From: Phytophthora hibernalis
Lineage: Eukaryota > Oomycota > Peronosporomycetes > Peronosporales > Peronosporaceae
Assembly (NCBI GenBank): GCA_012656075.1
Contig: JAAKBF010000218.1
Location: 186,001 to 250,000 of the forward strand
Direction: 5' to 3'
Length of the DNA: 64,000 bases
The translations under genes and the position numbers were made by a program. Shown here piece by piece: positions 32,133-43,700 of this stretch. The notes beneath the pieces are model-generated. The model did no database searches, was not told where the DNA came from, and worked only from the letters and a program-made list of their open reading frames with translations. Numbering within the stretch: the stretch's first letter is position 1; the number at the start of each line of letters is the position of its first letter.

Positions 32133-32564
32133 TTACTGCAGCACGCAACTGCCGCGCATGAAGTCGACGATGTTTGTGTCGGCGCAGCGCTCGCAGCGGT
32201 ACCAGCCGCTGGTCTCGGGTCGGACCCTACGCAGGTCTCGGTAGAACATCTGCCCGCAGCCTCGACACGCCGCGTAGTCCTGAGCGTTGGTGCCATCCAC
32301 AGGGGCGAAGTTCGTTGCCACTGGGACCGCTCTGGGTGGCAGGTGGGCCGACGGGTACACGGATCCAGAGGCCACGCTTGGGAACAGCAGCTGCACTCTG
32401 CACACAGGGCAACTCATGTCCGTCCGCAAGTGGCTGTCCAGGCAGTGCGCGTGGAACAGGTGACCGCACTGCGGCTGCTTCACAACGTCCTTGTCCATGA
32501 GACCCTGGCGACACTGCGCACACTGGGCCTTGGTAGTGTCCAGTCCAGTGGACGGGTCCTTCAT
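32133..32564 (-). CDS. RING-H2 zinc-finger protein ending in a CaaX-like motif
   Basis: 143 residues. The N-terminal RING-H2 domain is seen in CAQC, CGHLFHAHC and CPVC (C3H2C3 order, residues about 15-57), typical of E3 ubiquitin ligases. A second zinc-ribbon-like set follows: CRGCGQMFYRD and WYRCERC. The last four residues are CVLQ, which fits a CaaX box for prenylation, so the ligase may be membrane-attached; this is inferred. No membrane segment. The start is the first ATG in frame; an upstream exon cannot be excluded. It faces the ankyrin gene at 32921 divergently, with a 356-bp gap in which I see only promoter-like sequence. Confidence 0.75.
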   Translation of the reverse strand: MKDPSTGLDTTKAQCAQCRQGLMDKDVVKQPQCGHLFHAHCLDSHLRTDMSCPVCRVQLLFPSVASGSVYPSAHLPPRAVPVATNFAPVDGTNAQDYAACRGCGQMFYRDLRRVRPETSGWYRCERCADTNIVDFMRGSCVLQ

Positions 32565-32920
32565 GGGCGCGTACGAGCGCTGTGGATGTCGGCCGCCGTC
32601 TGCGGCAGTGGCTGAGCAGCAGGAATCATTTCTTCTCCACGGTGATTAATCGAGAATGAAGCTGGTGGATTTTCGAGTTCTGATTGCGACAAGCATTGAA
32701 AGGGTCTAACATGGCTACATTTCGTGTATTGTACGTAACTATGTTTGTCACATCAATCATAGTACCGCGTGGCGCGACCTTCAAAGCCGAGAGCGCATTG
32801 GCATCAATCTGTCTCCGAGAAGGCGCCCTCCTCCGTCTCGACACCTCCTCTGGCTGTCTATCAACCTCCTTCCTAGCTGCAGACCGTAGTGTGAGTACCA
32901 CCCCTTGAAGCCAAGACGCA

Positions 32921-34089
32921 ATGTTTGGCTACTTCGCTGAAAAGCTCAACGTGAAGAACTTGGGCGAGCTGCTGGCGCCCACGCTCACGCCCGAGCAGGA
33001 GTTCCACGCCGCCATCGAGCAAGGGCTGCACGACAAGTTCCTGCACATGCTGGACGAGCTGCACGTGGAACCCAACGCCAAGAACGAGGCGGGGAACCTG
33101 CCCATCCACACGGCCGCGTACTACGGCCGCGTGGACTTCCTGGAGCTTCTGCTAAGTCGCAATGTGGATGTGAACGCCACGTGTCCGCGCCAGAACTCGC
33201 CGCTGCACTACGCGGCGGCGCAGAGTCGGTACGATGCCGTCAAGTTTCTGGTGGAGAGGGAGCGAACCCTGCGCTGCGCAACCGCCAGGGCCGCACGGCC
33301 TACGATGTGGCCAAGGGAGACAACACCCGCCAGTATCTGCTGCCGCTGCAGTTCCGACACGAAGACCCCACGCAGGCAGCGTCGATGCTGCCGCCTGGAA
33401 TCACCCCGTCAGTGGACCCCATGGCGCCTCGACCGGCTGTCGCCCCGCCCCCGCTCAGCGGAGACTACTCAACGATGCAGGGCCCGCCTATGGGCATGCC
33501 ACAGCAGCAAACGCCGCAGAACAACCTCTACGCCGCTGCAACGCACAGTGCAATTCCTCGTGGCGGACCGTCGCGGTTTGCTCGTCCGAAGGACTACCGC
33601 CCCATCCAGGCGGACGGCTTTGGCTCGAGTGTGGGCAACGAAGCGCTGACTGCCAAGTTCGGCAACACGCGCGAGGTCAAAGTCACGGCGCCGCCTCCGT
33701 CTGTCATGATGCCGCCAGCTCCTGTACCGACCGAAACTGGTGCGCAAGATGCACCCGCTGCCTCCTCTGTAGCTCCTGGCGTGAACCCGTACGCTTCCTC
33801 GTACGCGAACAAGCCGCGCACGTCATCAACTGGCGGGTACCCGGGGTTTGCGCCTCCCAACGCCGCTGTTGCAACCCCGCAATTCAAGATCTTCAACCCG
33901 AAGATGGCTGGCAGCGCAGACGCTAATGCTGCTCCTGCTGGTCCTCCTGCAGTCCCAATTGCCGCCCAGACTCCGACCTTCGGCTCGATGGCGGCTCCGC
34001 AGTACCCTCCTCCCAATTCCGCCCAGTACGACATGCCAGCGCACGGCGAAGAAGTGAATTTATCAGCCAACGCCAGCGTGCTGCAGTAG
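32921..34089 (+). CDS. Ankyrin-repeat protein with Pro/Ala-rich C-terminal half
   Basis: Residues 1-130 carry three or four ankyrin repeats: GNLPIHTAAYYGRVDFLELL, NSPLHYAAAQSRYDAVKFLV and GRTAYDVAKGDN. The remainder is low complexity (PPP, QQQ, Ala/Pro) with short conserved-looking islands such as PSRFARPKDYRPIQADGFG, NPYASSYANKPR and FKIFNPKM. The latter resemble motifs of adaptor proteins in vesicle transport, but I cannot name a family. One base is missing in the G3 run at 33257-33259 (frame VERE to VERGANPAL), so it is read in two frames. Single exon otherwise. Likely a protein-protein adaptor. Confidence 0.72.
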
Positions 34090-34245
34090 CTTGAAGTAGT
34101 AACCTGCCAGTAGATTGTAAGCGCCATGTGCTGCTGTTGAGGGGTCAATGTGTAGCCATTTGCATTTATGCCTCGTCTCTTGATGGAAAACCTCTGTTAT
34201 TTGATATCGGATCGCAATTCCACGACCTGCCACCAGTGAAGCAGC

Positions 34246-35135
34246 ATGAGCGGCGCGGAGCAGGAGACCACCAAGGCGCTGGAGTCGCTCTCGTTCGAGG
34301 AACTTTCTCTGCTCAACGAGCGCAAGGAGGCGCTGAAGAAGGACCACGCCGCCTACGTGGAGGCGCATCCGGAGATCAAGACGCTGCTGAGCGGCTTCAT
34401 GTCGGCGCTGCTTCTCGAGAAGCCGCAGGACGTCGTGGCCTTTGCGGCTGAGCACTTTTCGGCCTTCCAGCCGCCGCACGCAGAGGTTCGTGACTGCAAA
34501 ATCCGCCCAGGGGTATTAAAAATGACGTTTAAAATGACAATTCCTTGTCTGCACAGCTACAGCCTATCGTGGTCGCTGGACCGTCGGGTGTCGGCAAGGG
34601 GACGCTCATCAACCTGCTGCTGGACAAGTTCCCCAACACTTTCGGCTTCTCTGTGAGCCACACGACGCGTGGCCCGCGAGAGGGCGAAGTGAACGGTGTG
34701 GCCTACCACTTCACCGAGAAGGAGAAGGTGTTGAAGGAGATCGAGGCCGGACTCTTCCTGGAGCACGCAGAGGTGCACGGCAATGTGTACGGCACTAGCA
34801 AACGCGCCGTGCAGGACGTGCAGGAGCAGGGAAAGATCTGCATCCTGGACATTGACATCCAGGGCGTCCAGCAGGTCAAGAAGTCGGGCATCCGGGCCAA
34901 GTACCTCTTCATCGCGCCGCCGTCGATGGACGAGCTCGAGAAGCGTCTCCGTGGACGCGCCACCGAGACGGAGGACAAGATCCAGCTGCGGGTGAAGAAC
35001 GCCGCGGGCGAACTGGCCTTTGGCCAGCAGCCTGGTGTGTTTGACGCCGTCCTCGTCAACAAGGTGGTGGACGACAGCTTCCGGGAGCTGGTTGCCACGC
35101 TCAAGCAGTGGTACCCGACTGTGGAGCTCAAGTAG
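34246..35135 (+). CDS. Guanylate kinase with N-terminal RIIa/DPY30-like dimerisation domain
   Basis: Exon 1 (34246-34485) and exon 2 (34557-35135), GT-AG, phase 0. Residues about 45-75 (LLSGFMSALLLEKPQDVVAF) match the RIIa fold of protein kinase A regulatory subunits and radial-spoke proteins. From residue 81 a full GMP kinase follows: P-loop GPSGVGKG, SHTTRGPREGEVNG, the Gly/Tyr GMP-binding region, DIDIQGVQQV and the lid region with RLRGRATETEDKIQLR. It converts GMP and ATP to GDP and ADP. The fusion suggests docking to an AKAP-like helix, for example in the flagellar axoneme of zoospores; this is inference. All expected catalytic motifs are intact. Converges on the CNBD gene, 115 bp away. 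Confidence 0.87.
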
Positions 35136-35250
35136 ACGCGTAGAAGCGATCGGCTCACGCTGCCAGTGCGGCAATGTGAACGACGTGTACTTGTGGAAAG
35201 GCAGTAGCGCACCCTTGTGAGAACAATTGAATCCGTGTTATTCAACTCAC

Positions 35251-38200
35251 TCAACTGATGCGATATTCTACTTGAAGCGAGTCTTCCACGGGCTTTGGCA
35301 CGAAAATGGATGAGCGCTTTCGTCCATTTAGCGTAGATCTACGGCGCCCCTTAAACGCATCGATGATCGCAGTCAGTGCTGCTGAGTCGGCAGGCGGTGG
35401 CGTCGGGGCAATGGGCCTTGGTGACATTTTGATGGAGACTGAGTGCTGTAAACCTCCAAGCACACTTGCTTGATTGAGCTCCGTCATCCACTTCAGCTTC
35501 TCAGTCGCGCTCGAGGCCGTAAGCAAGAACTGCGTTGCTTCGTCGACCATTACCAAAAAGCTTTGGCGTAGCAAAGCTTCGGCTTCTCCTGGAGTTACTG
35601 GAACATCGTTCACCACGCAAGGTCGTCGAGCGTTGCACAAATTGTAGCGATGAAGACATGGAGTTTGTGCGATATCGCTGAGAGAAATGGTATCTGCATA
35701 CTCGCGCAGCTCTCCGTCAACTAACGCATAAAAGAATCGTCGCCCCTGGTGAATACGAGGGAGAATGGTGTCAAGGAAGTCGCGACCGTCGCCATCGAGA
35801 GGGGAATAATTCTTGACGCGTAGGGATGTCAGAAACCCCAGTTTTCGTGTCAACTCGGGGACCACCGAGCTTCCGATTGTATGCAGCAGCTTTGGATTTG
35901 ATCTGAAAACCCTTATTGGCTTGTGTTTTGGCGGCTTGATGTGCGCTTTTGTCACCGAGGTGGATAGCTGATGCTGCTGCACACGCTGTCTCCGATACGA
36001 ATCACCAGATTTGGAAAATGGAGACGGGGAATCGGAAAAGTACTTGCCCAAACTATTTAGTGGTGTGTGTGAAGGCTCCAAGCGGATCGCTCGCATCGGT
36101 GAACCTGTCATACACAGCTGAGCGTGAACTCGTGTACGGACGTCAACTTCGTACATCACTGCTTCAATTGGAGCCGAAGACTCCGCTACAGCAGTGTCTA
36201 ATGCAGCAGATATTCCACGATCGAGCTTCCTCCATTCAACAGGTCCCGCATGCAACATATGATTAGAACTGGCAGGGCGATTCATGAGACGACCAGCAAC
36301 TGGAACTTGTACATTCAAACGTAGCAAGTTTGTTGTTTCCTTTTGCTGTAATTCAACAGGTACAGCTGTGAGCTCTGGGTTGCAGTATTCATCCTGTTTG
36401 AATGGAGAGTCCTGAGATGCCATTAGCATCGAATTCTCTTCGACATCATTTACACCTTCCTCCTCAATGTTTTTGTCTAGGAACGACCCCGTCAGGTTTG
36501 ACTCTAGAAACTGGTCGGGGTTTTTGTAGTGCTCAATTCGATGCTGAGCATTATAGACAGCGTTCGCCCTGTCAGTGAGTAGAGATACGATGTCGGCTGA
36601 TTCCGAAGCAGCGTTGTGAAGGAGCTTTAGTTCCTGGGCCACAGGGTTTTGAGTGGAGAGATAAACTTTTTGAATGGGGTGAGGCTGAATCGTTGGAAGC
36701 CGCTCACTCATTTTTGATCCTTGCCTTTTTGTCGTTAGCTTCTCGTTCATCGCTGCGGCTGTGGCTCGCTTGGCTAGCTCAAATTGATGGCCGTAGACTT
36801 CGCGCAGCCGATCACTTAAATCTTCAAGGCCAAGCAGCAGACCTCGGGGTACGATCGCTTTCAACTTGTCGATAGAAATGCTTGCTATCGTGACAGCAGC
36901 TGATGTTGCCACCAAAGTAATCGGATAGTGCTCCGCATCGTTCCAAAAACGTGTCCACCACCAACGTCCGCCACAGTCGCCAAGACTTTAATGGTCTTCA
37001 CAAGCTTCTTCGTCCGAGACAGTTGGGAGACTCCGTGTCGAGTGCTTCGGCGTTGATCATCGCATGGATCGTAGTGAAATTCAGAGTCCGGACGACTTTT
37101 CAAGGTGACATGTTGGCGAATGCAACAAGTTCCCTCCTTGATCAAGTACACCTGATTTGTCGGCTCTGAAGCTGGCTTCATGTCGTGGAGCTGAAAAATA
37201 TCTGCAAAATTAACAAAGAATGCATACGAGTGTGTAAGAAGTGCAATGTGATGAATGTGAGACCGAAAATACAAACTTACTGGTTCCTCGAATGTGTGTC
37301 TCGAAAGAAAAACTGTGGTAGAGGTACGCAATCCGTTCAGGGTCAAGCGAAACAAAGGACGGTATCCCCGTTTGTAGATACTCAATGTTTAGGCGAAATT
37401 CTCTCGTGCACGGCCAGTGCCTCAAAACATTTCCGAAGGAATCGACAAAAGCTTCGTAGGCTCTGCAGCAATTGCGGCTATGTAGGTCGGTGCCTCATGC
37501 ATCAAGATCTCAAACTCACCAAAACCTTCTCCTCCAGAAACCTCACCAAGACTTTGGTGATCAGAATTGGAAGCGTTCGGGGTCAGGGATAGGATGTGGC
37601 TGTTTGGTCCATTGGCAACGAGATTAATACGCCCTGTCAACAGCAGAAAAAGCGGTGACCAGTGCCATTGCCATCCCCGTTGCCTTTGTATGCGTCAGTA
37701 TACCGATCTAATGCTTCGAATCGTGCATTGAGACATATATCTCGTCGAGCGTCGTTCGATAAGTCTCGTAGTAGTGGGAAGTGAGCTATAGTCCCCATCG
37801 TGAGAAATCGTCGCTGATTCAAAATATTTTTGAAGAAGTCAAATAGCTTAGGCATCTTCTTGTACCCTCCAGGCTCTTCGATTGTTGAATGCGATGCCCT
37901 CTTAAAGAGCTTCTTGCCTGCGGTCTGCCATCTTGCCTTGGCATTTGACGCATTGTCTATCAGCTCGTTTGCTGTCTCCTCTTCGGTTTTGGCAAGAATG
38001 GAATGCAGCACATGACGATCTAAGCAGAGCACTTCTGTCCCCGTTAACAATGGCTGAGACCGTTTGAGTCCAGATTCTTTTCCAGGGCTGCTAGGGGCTG
38101 AGGTATCAGCGTAGATATCGTGCACACTACGGAAAATACCATTAGGAGCAGTGACTTCCTCTCCGTAGATATCTCCGGGCCCCAAGTGAAGCATGAAAAG

Positions 38201-40700
38201 TGCCTTACTTCCCTCTTTGAGACTCTCTGTGTTACTGTCGGTGTTTTGGTCTCCAACTTTACGCTGGAAGTTAACTTTCTTTATCATCGAATGCAGGCGT
38301 CGATTTCCCGGTGGGGTTTTGGTGCATGAGTTGCGTTCTCCGAATCCTCAGCATTGCCTGGCTGTCGCGCTTTTGACTCTCTGGCTGCGTGCAGGACGAA
38401 GTCCGTGAAACGCGTATTTGAGTTGGCAGATTCCGACTCTGAGGTTTCTACCTCTGCGATCCGTGCAATCTTGCGTTGAAGCGCCTTTCGACTCGCTAAG
38501 CCAACTGTGCCAGATCGTTCTTGGTAGAGCTGTTGAGATGTCGTAGAGTAATTACTGGCAACACTGCGCTCCAACGTCGCACTTTGTACAGAGCGTTGGC
38601 TTGCGTTCAAAACAGAAGCAACTTCTTGGCTTTCTCGGACGTACACAGCAAGCTTTCCTCTGACAACAAGCACAACTTGGTTTAGCGTATCGTTGCACTG
38701 AATAAACCGCTGCCCAGGCGCAAGGTGTACGTGCTGCATCGAGCGCAGGAGAAGCGTCCTCTTGGCAGAGGATGGTGGAAGCCACGGAATGCGAGTTGCC
38801 TCAAGATGCGATAACAATGGCGCTGGGATCACCCCTTGTAAATGATCCATGACTGGAGCTGTAGTTTTAGAAATATCCAGCGGTAATGAAGCTTGCGGCT
38901 CAGATGCGTCGGTGTTGTTAGTTATCGAAGAAGTCGGTGCTGTTGTTTCTGAAGACGCTAAAGTAGCTACGTAGCTACTCATATCGACGGCAGGAATGTG
39001 TTCTACCAGCAACCGAGTATACACGCTTTCGTCAATCAGTAGATACTCGCAGTCAGTTTGTGCTAGCACGGTTGCAGGGCACTGGGAACCATCTTCTAGC
39101 ACTCCTGTGCGAAAAGCGTTGCGTGGTGGAAGAGTTTGGATATGAACACCCTGCATCGCGGCGCGATGCTTCAACGCAGTGGCCTGGGGTAGAAGAATAG
39201 CACAATCATCGACTCTTGGCTCTGAAACATAGTCTTCGGGGCTGATGGTGCTCCCTGAAAAGGTGGTGTATATACAAAAGGGGTGCTTCTGGAACATATC
39301 GATAGTCGCTGACATGTTCTCCAGGCTGTAAAACGAGACGAATCCTGACAGAATAACAACGAGTGCTCGATGGGTGTCTCCTTCCCGAAACAGCTCTTCG
39401 CCAGCTAACTTAGTCAACAAAGTGGCTTGAGTCAACATTTGAGCCAACAAAAATCGTGGTAGAGTCTGAAAGAGTCCAAACCGCTTCAGCAAAATTGCTG
39501 CTTCATCGAGCTTGCGCATTTTAACTCTGTCGGGATCCACAACTGGTGATGAAAACACCGATGGGCCTGACTGCCGTCGATTCACTTTCCCCAATGAGGC
39601 ATAATTGTTCTGGTAAGCCTGACGTGGGCTTGTTGGGGGTGACAAATTGCTCCATACGAAATGCTGCAAAATACTTCCGGCTTTCACAATGATATTATGG
39701 CGCATTGGAGATACCCATCTCTCAAAGGCTGCGCGTGTGATGCAAAGTACAGTCGTCCCTGGGTCTGCTAGGACAGGCGCTTCGGATGTTGAACAACGCT
39801 TCATCAACTCACGGGCACCAAATGCATCGCCTGGAATGAAATGCACACCTTGGCCGAGAGACATCCGTCTCAAACTTCCTTGGTGTACACTCACTTGTTT
39901 TGCTGTGTGCACGTTTTCCAATCCTCCAAAATGATGGCTGTGTAAAGCTCCCGCTACAACCACAAAGACGCCTTCGATGAATCCTCCAGCCTCGATGAGT
40001 ACACCGTTAGATTCAAAGTGTTGAATTTCCATGTGTTGGCACAGGCGATCAAGAACAAGAGGGGGAACTGGAAGAAAAACTTCGACAGGTTTGTATCTGA
40101 GAGCACCAACCTTGTGATCTGACAAATTTCTCGACTTTCGATAGCGGATACGTGTGCAGCCGTCGTGTAAGGGACATAGTAATTGCCAAATATGGGGTTG
40201 TATGAAAGTCGGAGCTGGTCTTCGCGAACATGTTGCTCGTAATGATCTCTTGTGATCCAAAGAACTTCCGTTGACGGTTCACCTGCAACAACCTTAAACC
40301 GGACATTGAATTGATGTCGTCGGCGTGGATTTGACACCCAGACGTGCGGGTGGCCGAGCGCAATCATTTGATCGCCGAACGTTTGACCTGGATTCAGCGA
40401 CGCGATTGGGTCCTTTGGAACTCTACAGGTACCTGGACCACAACTCGCGGTACTAAAGGACGCAATTGACGCAATCTCTGTGTTTGCTGGAACAGATTTC
40501 ACCGAGTTCATGTCACCATATTCGATACAGTGGATATCAAGTCGGCCGTTCCGCACTACAGCGAAAGCTGCTGAATTGGAGTCGTTCTCAACATTAGCGG
40601 AAAAAGAGCTTCCCCAATCTGAAGTTGTCGAACCAACGCGGTTTGGAGTAGGTCTATCTTGGCAGTATCTGTCAGTTGCGAGAAGAGCGCTAGATGACAT
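35251..40700 (-). CDS. Giant multi-CNBD protein with C-terminal PH domain
   Basis: About 1,700 residues when frames are joined. I count six to seven cyclic-nucleotide-binding-like (cNMP) beta-roll modules: around 40600-40200 (LNPGQTFGDQM), 40000-39700 (NGVLIEAGGFIEGVFVVVAG, PGDAFGARELM), 39400-39000 (LAGEELFREGD, LVVILSGFVSFY), 38750-38600 (LAPGQRFIQCND, VVLVVRGKLAVYV), 38250-37950 (GDIYGEEV), 37620-37420 (LLLTGRINLVANG, GFGEFEIL) and 37180-36860 (VYLIKEGTCCIRQH). Near the C-terminus (about 35820-35440) a PH-like domain reads RFFYALVDGELREYA...EKLKWMTELN. No channel or kinase domain is present. The phosphate-binding cassettes are degenerate, so ligand binding is uncertain. Frame breaks: C5 run 40071-40075, about 38310, about 37650, 37424-37427 and about 36935. 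One intron near 37275-37204. Confidence 0.75.
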
Positions 40701-40793
40701 ACGTCCGTCCGCGCGATTTCCTGATGAGCAGCAAGAGAAGAAATAAGTAAACAGGTTATGAAGATGGTAAAATGCTCGTGATTAGTATGTCTT

Positions 40794-42156
40794 TCACGAC
40801 CTTTGCTGTGGTGAGCACACCTTTTCGTAGATTAAACCAAATCGTTCCGACACACGATCAAGGGTGTCCTGCAGAATGAGAAGAAGGTAGAAAGAGTGTG
40901 AAATACCACTCCTCTAGGAATTTCTTTTAAGCGTTCCCACCTTAGCCAAAACGACAATTGTTGTGGATTCCTGGCTGTGCTACATGGCACACGTGTCGTA
41001 TCAACGAGTTCTTCAGAAACCCAAACGTGACGATTACAAAGCAAAGCCTTACCACGCTTCTACGACGACAAAGAGGTTTTACGTGATTGCGACTTTCGCG
41101 AGTTGGCTTGGTCAAGGTACTCATGTTAAAGTCGTCGATACCGCAAATGGCTGCGATATTGAGAATGAGATTGTTTCGTTGGTACAAATGGACGTGTCAA
41201 CGTTGAAAACGCACCTCCTTTGCCGTAAGTGACCTGAAGGTCACCGAAATCGATGGTGATGCCCCGAGCATTTGTCCTTTTGTTATTCCACGCGCGGAAA
41301 TTGTCTCCTCTGCTGTGGCGTTGGCTAAAAGTTTTGTTGAAGTAGCCACACAGCGAGCCTTCGAGCTATACAACCGAAGCAATAACCCATAAGCGGTTGC
41401 ATCTCAAATAATCGAATGGAAAAGATGGTTGCGTACAATAATGTATGCATGGGAGTGGTCGTCAACCACATCTTCCTGCGGATACACGATGGGCATATTT
41501 GAAAACTGCAAGTAAGTAAACGAAAGAAACAGAGCAACTCAGGCAACGTGTTTACCTGGTAGAAAAGAACTTCTCCATCAGGAATTCGCTGCAAGAGGGA
41601 CAACACCAGTTAGCTTTGGGTAAACGTCATAACCTTGTGGCACGTACGTTGATTGTGCACTCCGTTGCTAAGTCTGGTAGGAGCAATATGAACATGAGAG
41701 ACGCGAACATTCCGACAGCAATGAAGCATTCCAGTCGTACAGTGCAGAATCTGCAGAGCAACAGTCGCGAAGGCCCCGAGACTGGCGAGATGCTGTTCAA
41801 TCATGACCACGTCAATGTCACTGCGAAAGCGAGGCCTGTTGAGCATCCACCACAGTCGATTCATTATATAATAAGCGCTGTAAAGTCCAACCAATACTGA
41901 GGTCGAGCGTACGCGGTTTCGAGGGCTGCAATCAGCAGCGTCCGCTTCAAGGTGGCAAATGTCTCTGCGTCCGATGGCTCCGACACTCGGCGGACGCCAG
42001 CATTCGACGAGGCCGCCGCAAGGACCTGTCCAGAGATCATTGGGCACGAAACAATAGAAAACTGTCTGCAGCGTTGTGGACAAAATGTTTCAAGCAGCTT
42101 GAAGCGACGCATTATTCGATTGGCTGAAATTGCACTTCGAAGCCGAAGCCTGCCAT
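40794..42156 (-). CDS. Membrane protein of unknown function, frame-disrupted
   Basis: Several exons and frame segments on the minus strand appear to belong together. The start is MAGFGFEVQFQP at 42156, then RRFKLLETFCPQRC, LKRTLLIAALETAYARPQYW, RLWWMLNRPRF and a strong hydrophobic helix (FIAVGMFASLMFILLLPDLA, about 41720-41660). Later segments are GEVLFYQ, FSNMPIVYPQEDVVDDHSHA, LLRLYSSKARCVATSTKLLA, LYQRNNLILNIAAICGIDDF and a last exon DTLDRVSERFGLIYEKVCS to the stop at 40794. At least four frame changes are needed, more than elsewhere, so a pseudogene is possible. No family recognised. The first 60 bp resemble sequence at 31.88 kb. Confidence 0.45.
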
Positions 42157-42327
42157 GGTGACCAGAAACCCTCTGCGGTGGGTTCTTTTAGAAATTGTGG
42201 GCGGAATTTACCGGACGGCTGTTGGACTTTTCAGGATGATAAATTGTGAGAGGTTAGTATAAAGTTTAGACAGGTATGCCACGCTGCCTTGCATTTGCAA
42301 TTGAGCCAGGAGACGTAGAGCGCCACC

Positions 42328-42474
42328 ATGAAGGTCGATGACAAGGTCCATAAGATAACGGAAGGCTTCGGAGACGAAGGAATCGCAACTACAGCTGCTG
42401 TCGTTGGTGACACAACTACCATTCAGCAGTGGGTGGTCGTCGCTATCGCTGATGGTAGCCGTGATGAGACTTAA
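42328..42474 (+). CDS. Possible 48-residue protein with ideal start context
   Basis: A short ORF (MKVDDKVHKITEGFGDEG...IADGSRDET) whose ATG sits in GCGCCACCATGA, a perfect Kozak-type context. Charged N-terminus, then a mildly hydrophobic Ala/Val/Thr middle. It lies in the divergent gap between the membrane-protein gene and the PTPMT1-like gene. No homologue is recognised; codon use looks normal. It could be a genuine small protein or an upstream exon. Confidence 0.35.
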   Translation: MKVDDKVHKITEGFGDEGIATTAAVVGDTTTIQQWVVVAIADGSRDET

Positions 42475-42726
42475 CTAGAACCTGACTTCACGGTAGTGCA
42501 GGATGCGAACACTTTCCGAAACTGTTCCTGTTATTTTGCCCGCTCAGTGGAATCATAGACAACACAAATAATGATTGCATACATTTAATTTAAAAACTTA
42601 TGGGTGCCCTCGCTTGCGACGAAGTCGAACAAGAGACTGCTGTCAAAGATGCAGATTCCGGACAATTTAAAATAGTACCTGTGCCCTAAATAACCCACTC
42701 CGGAAATTTTGGGGTTATTAATAGCG

Positions 42727-43607
42727 ATGGCCAAGCGCAATCGAGGCGTCGTAAGTTCGCAGCGAAGACTGCATCCGTGTCTGGTTATGATGCCTGCAGG
42801 GCTGACAGGGTACTGGACAGGTCTTCCACGTGTCGCTGCTGTACAATTTGGTGCTGCGGCATGAGGAGCGACGCCCGTGGTGGAGTCGCATCGAGCCGAG
42901 GTTGATCCTCGGCGCTCTGCCATTGCAAAACAAGAACCACTTGAACCAGGTAGAGGTTATCAAATTGTAATGTTGGTTGCTGAGTAGGCCTGGCTAACTT
43001 CGAGTCTGTGCCGTGTTGAAGTTGGTGCAAGACGAGGGCGTGACAGCAATAGTAACCATGAACCAGCCAGTGGAGCTGCTGCCAAATCTCTTGTCAACGC
43101 CAGTCTCTCCAGGTTTGACAGTAAAAGTTTTTGGGTAGATATGTACGTCTTCTTACCGATCGTGTTGATGTACCAATGTTGCTGGCGTTCAGTGGAGTGG
43201 AAGGGTGCACAAGTTGCGCAGTGCTTTGGCTCGACGGGAGACTTTTCTCCACCGACTTTGGAAACGTTAGAGAGGTAGGTCGGAGAAGAAGTGAAGCCTT
43301 CGTAGTGACTGACGTTCCTGTGCAACTGCACAGATGTGTGGCATTTGTTCACGAGCAGGTCGACGTGCAGCAAAACACGACGTACGTGCACTGCAAAGCT
43401 GGGCGCGGTCGGAGCACGGTGGTCGTCGTGGCGTTCCTTATTCATCATCGGAACATGACGCTCGAAGAGGCTTTTGAGTTTGTGAAAACCAAGCGGCCAC
43501 ATGTGAGTCTCCACCCGAAGCAAAGGCGAATTTTGCACGAATTCAGCGAAAAATCTGCTTCATCCGGATCAGCATCACCTGCCGCAAATGGAAATACAAG
43601 CGCGTAG
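42727..43607 (+). CDS. PTPMT1-like dual-specificity phosphatase (phosphatidylglycerophosphate phosphatase type)
   Basis: Five exons: 42727-42750, 42821-42949, 43022-43112, 43193-43274 and 43334-43607; all borders are GT-AG and the frame is kept throughout. The tiny first exon encodes MAKRNRGV. Key motifs are RRPWWSRIEPRLILGALPL, VTAIVTMNQPVELLP and the P-loop HCKAGRGRS (catalytic Cys and Arg of HCxxGxxR), followed by VVVVAFLIHHRNMTLEEAF and KRPHVSLHPKQRRILHEF, as in PTPMT1. That enzyme removes phosphate from phosphatidylglycerophosphate on the cardiolipin pathway in mitochondria. The N-terminus is short, and the targeting signal is not obvious. The tail is Ser/Ala-rich. Family assignment is strong, substrate inferred. 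Confidence 0.85.
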
Positions 43608-43700
43608 AACCACATCATCTCACAGACGCACGGGGAGAGCCAGGTGTCAAGGTAAAATCTACCTGCTTCTCGAATTCTACTGCGTTAAACGCAGACAATT

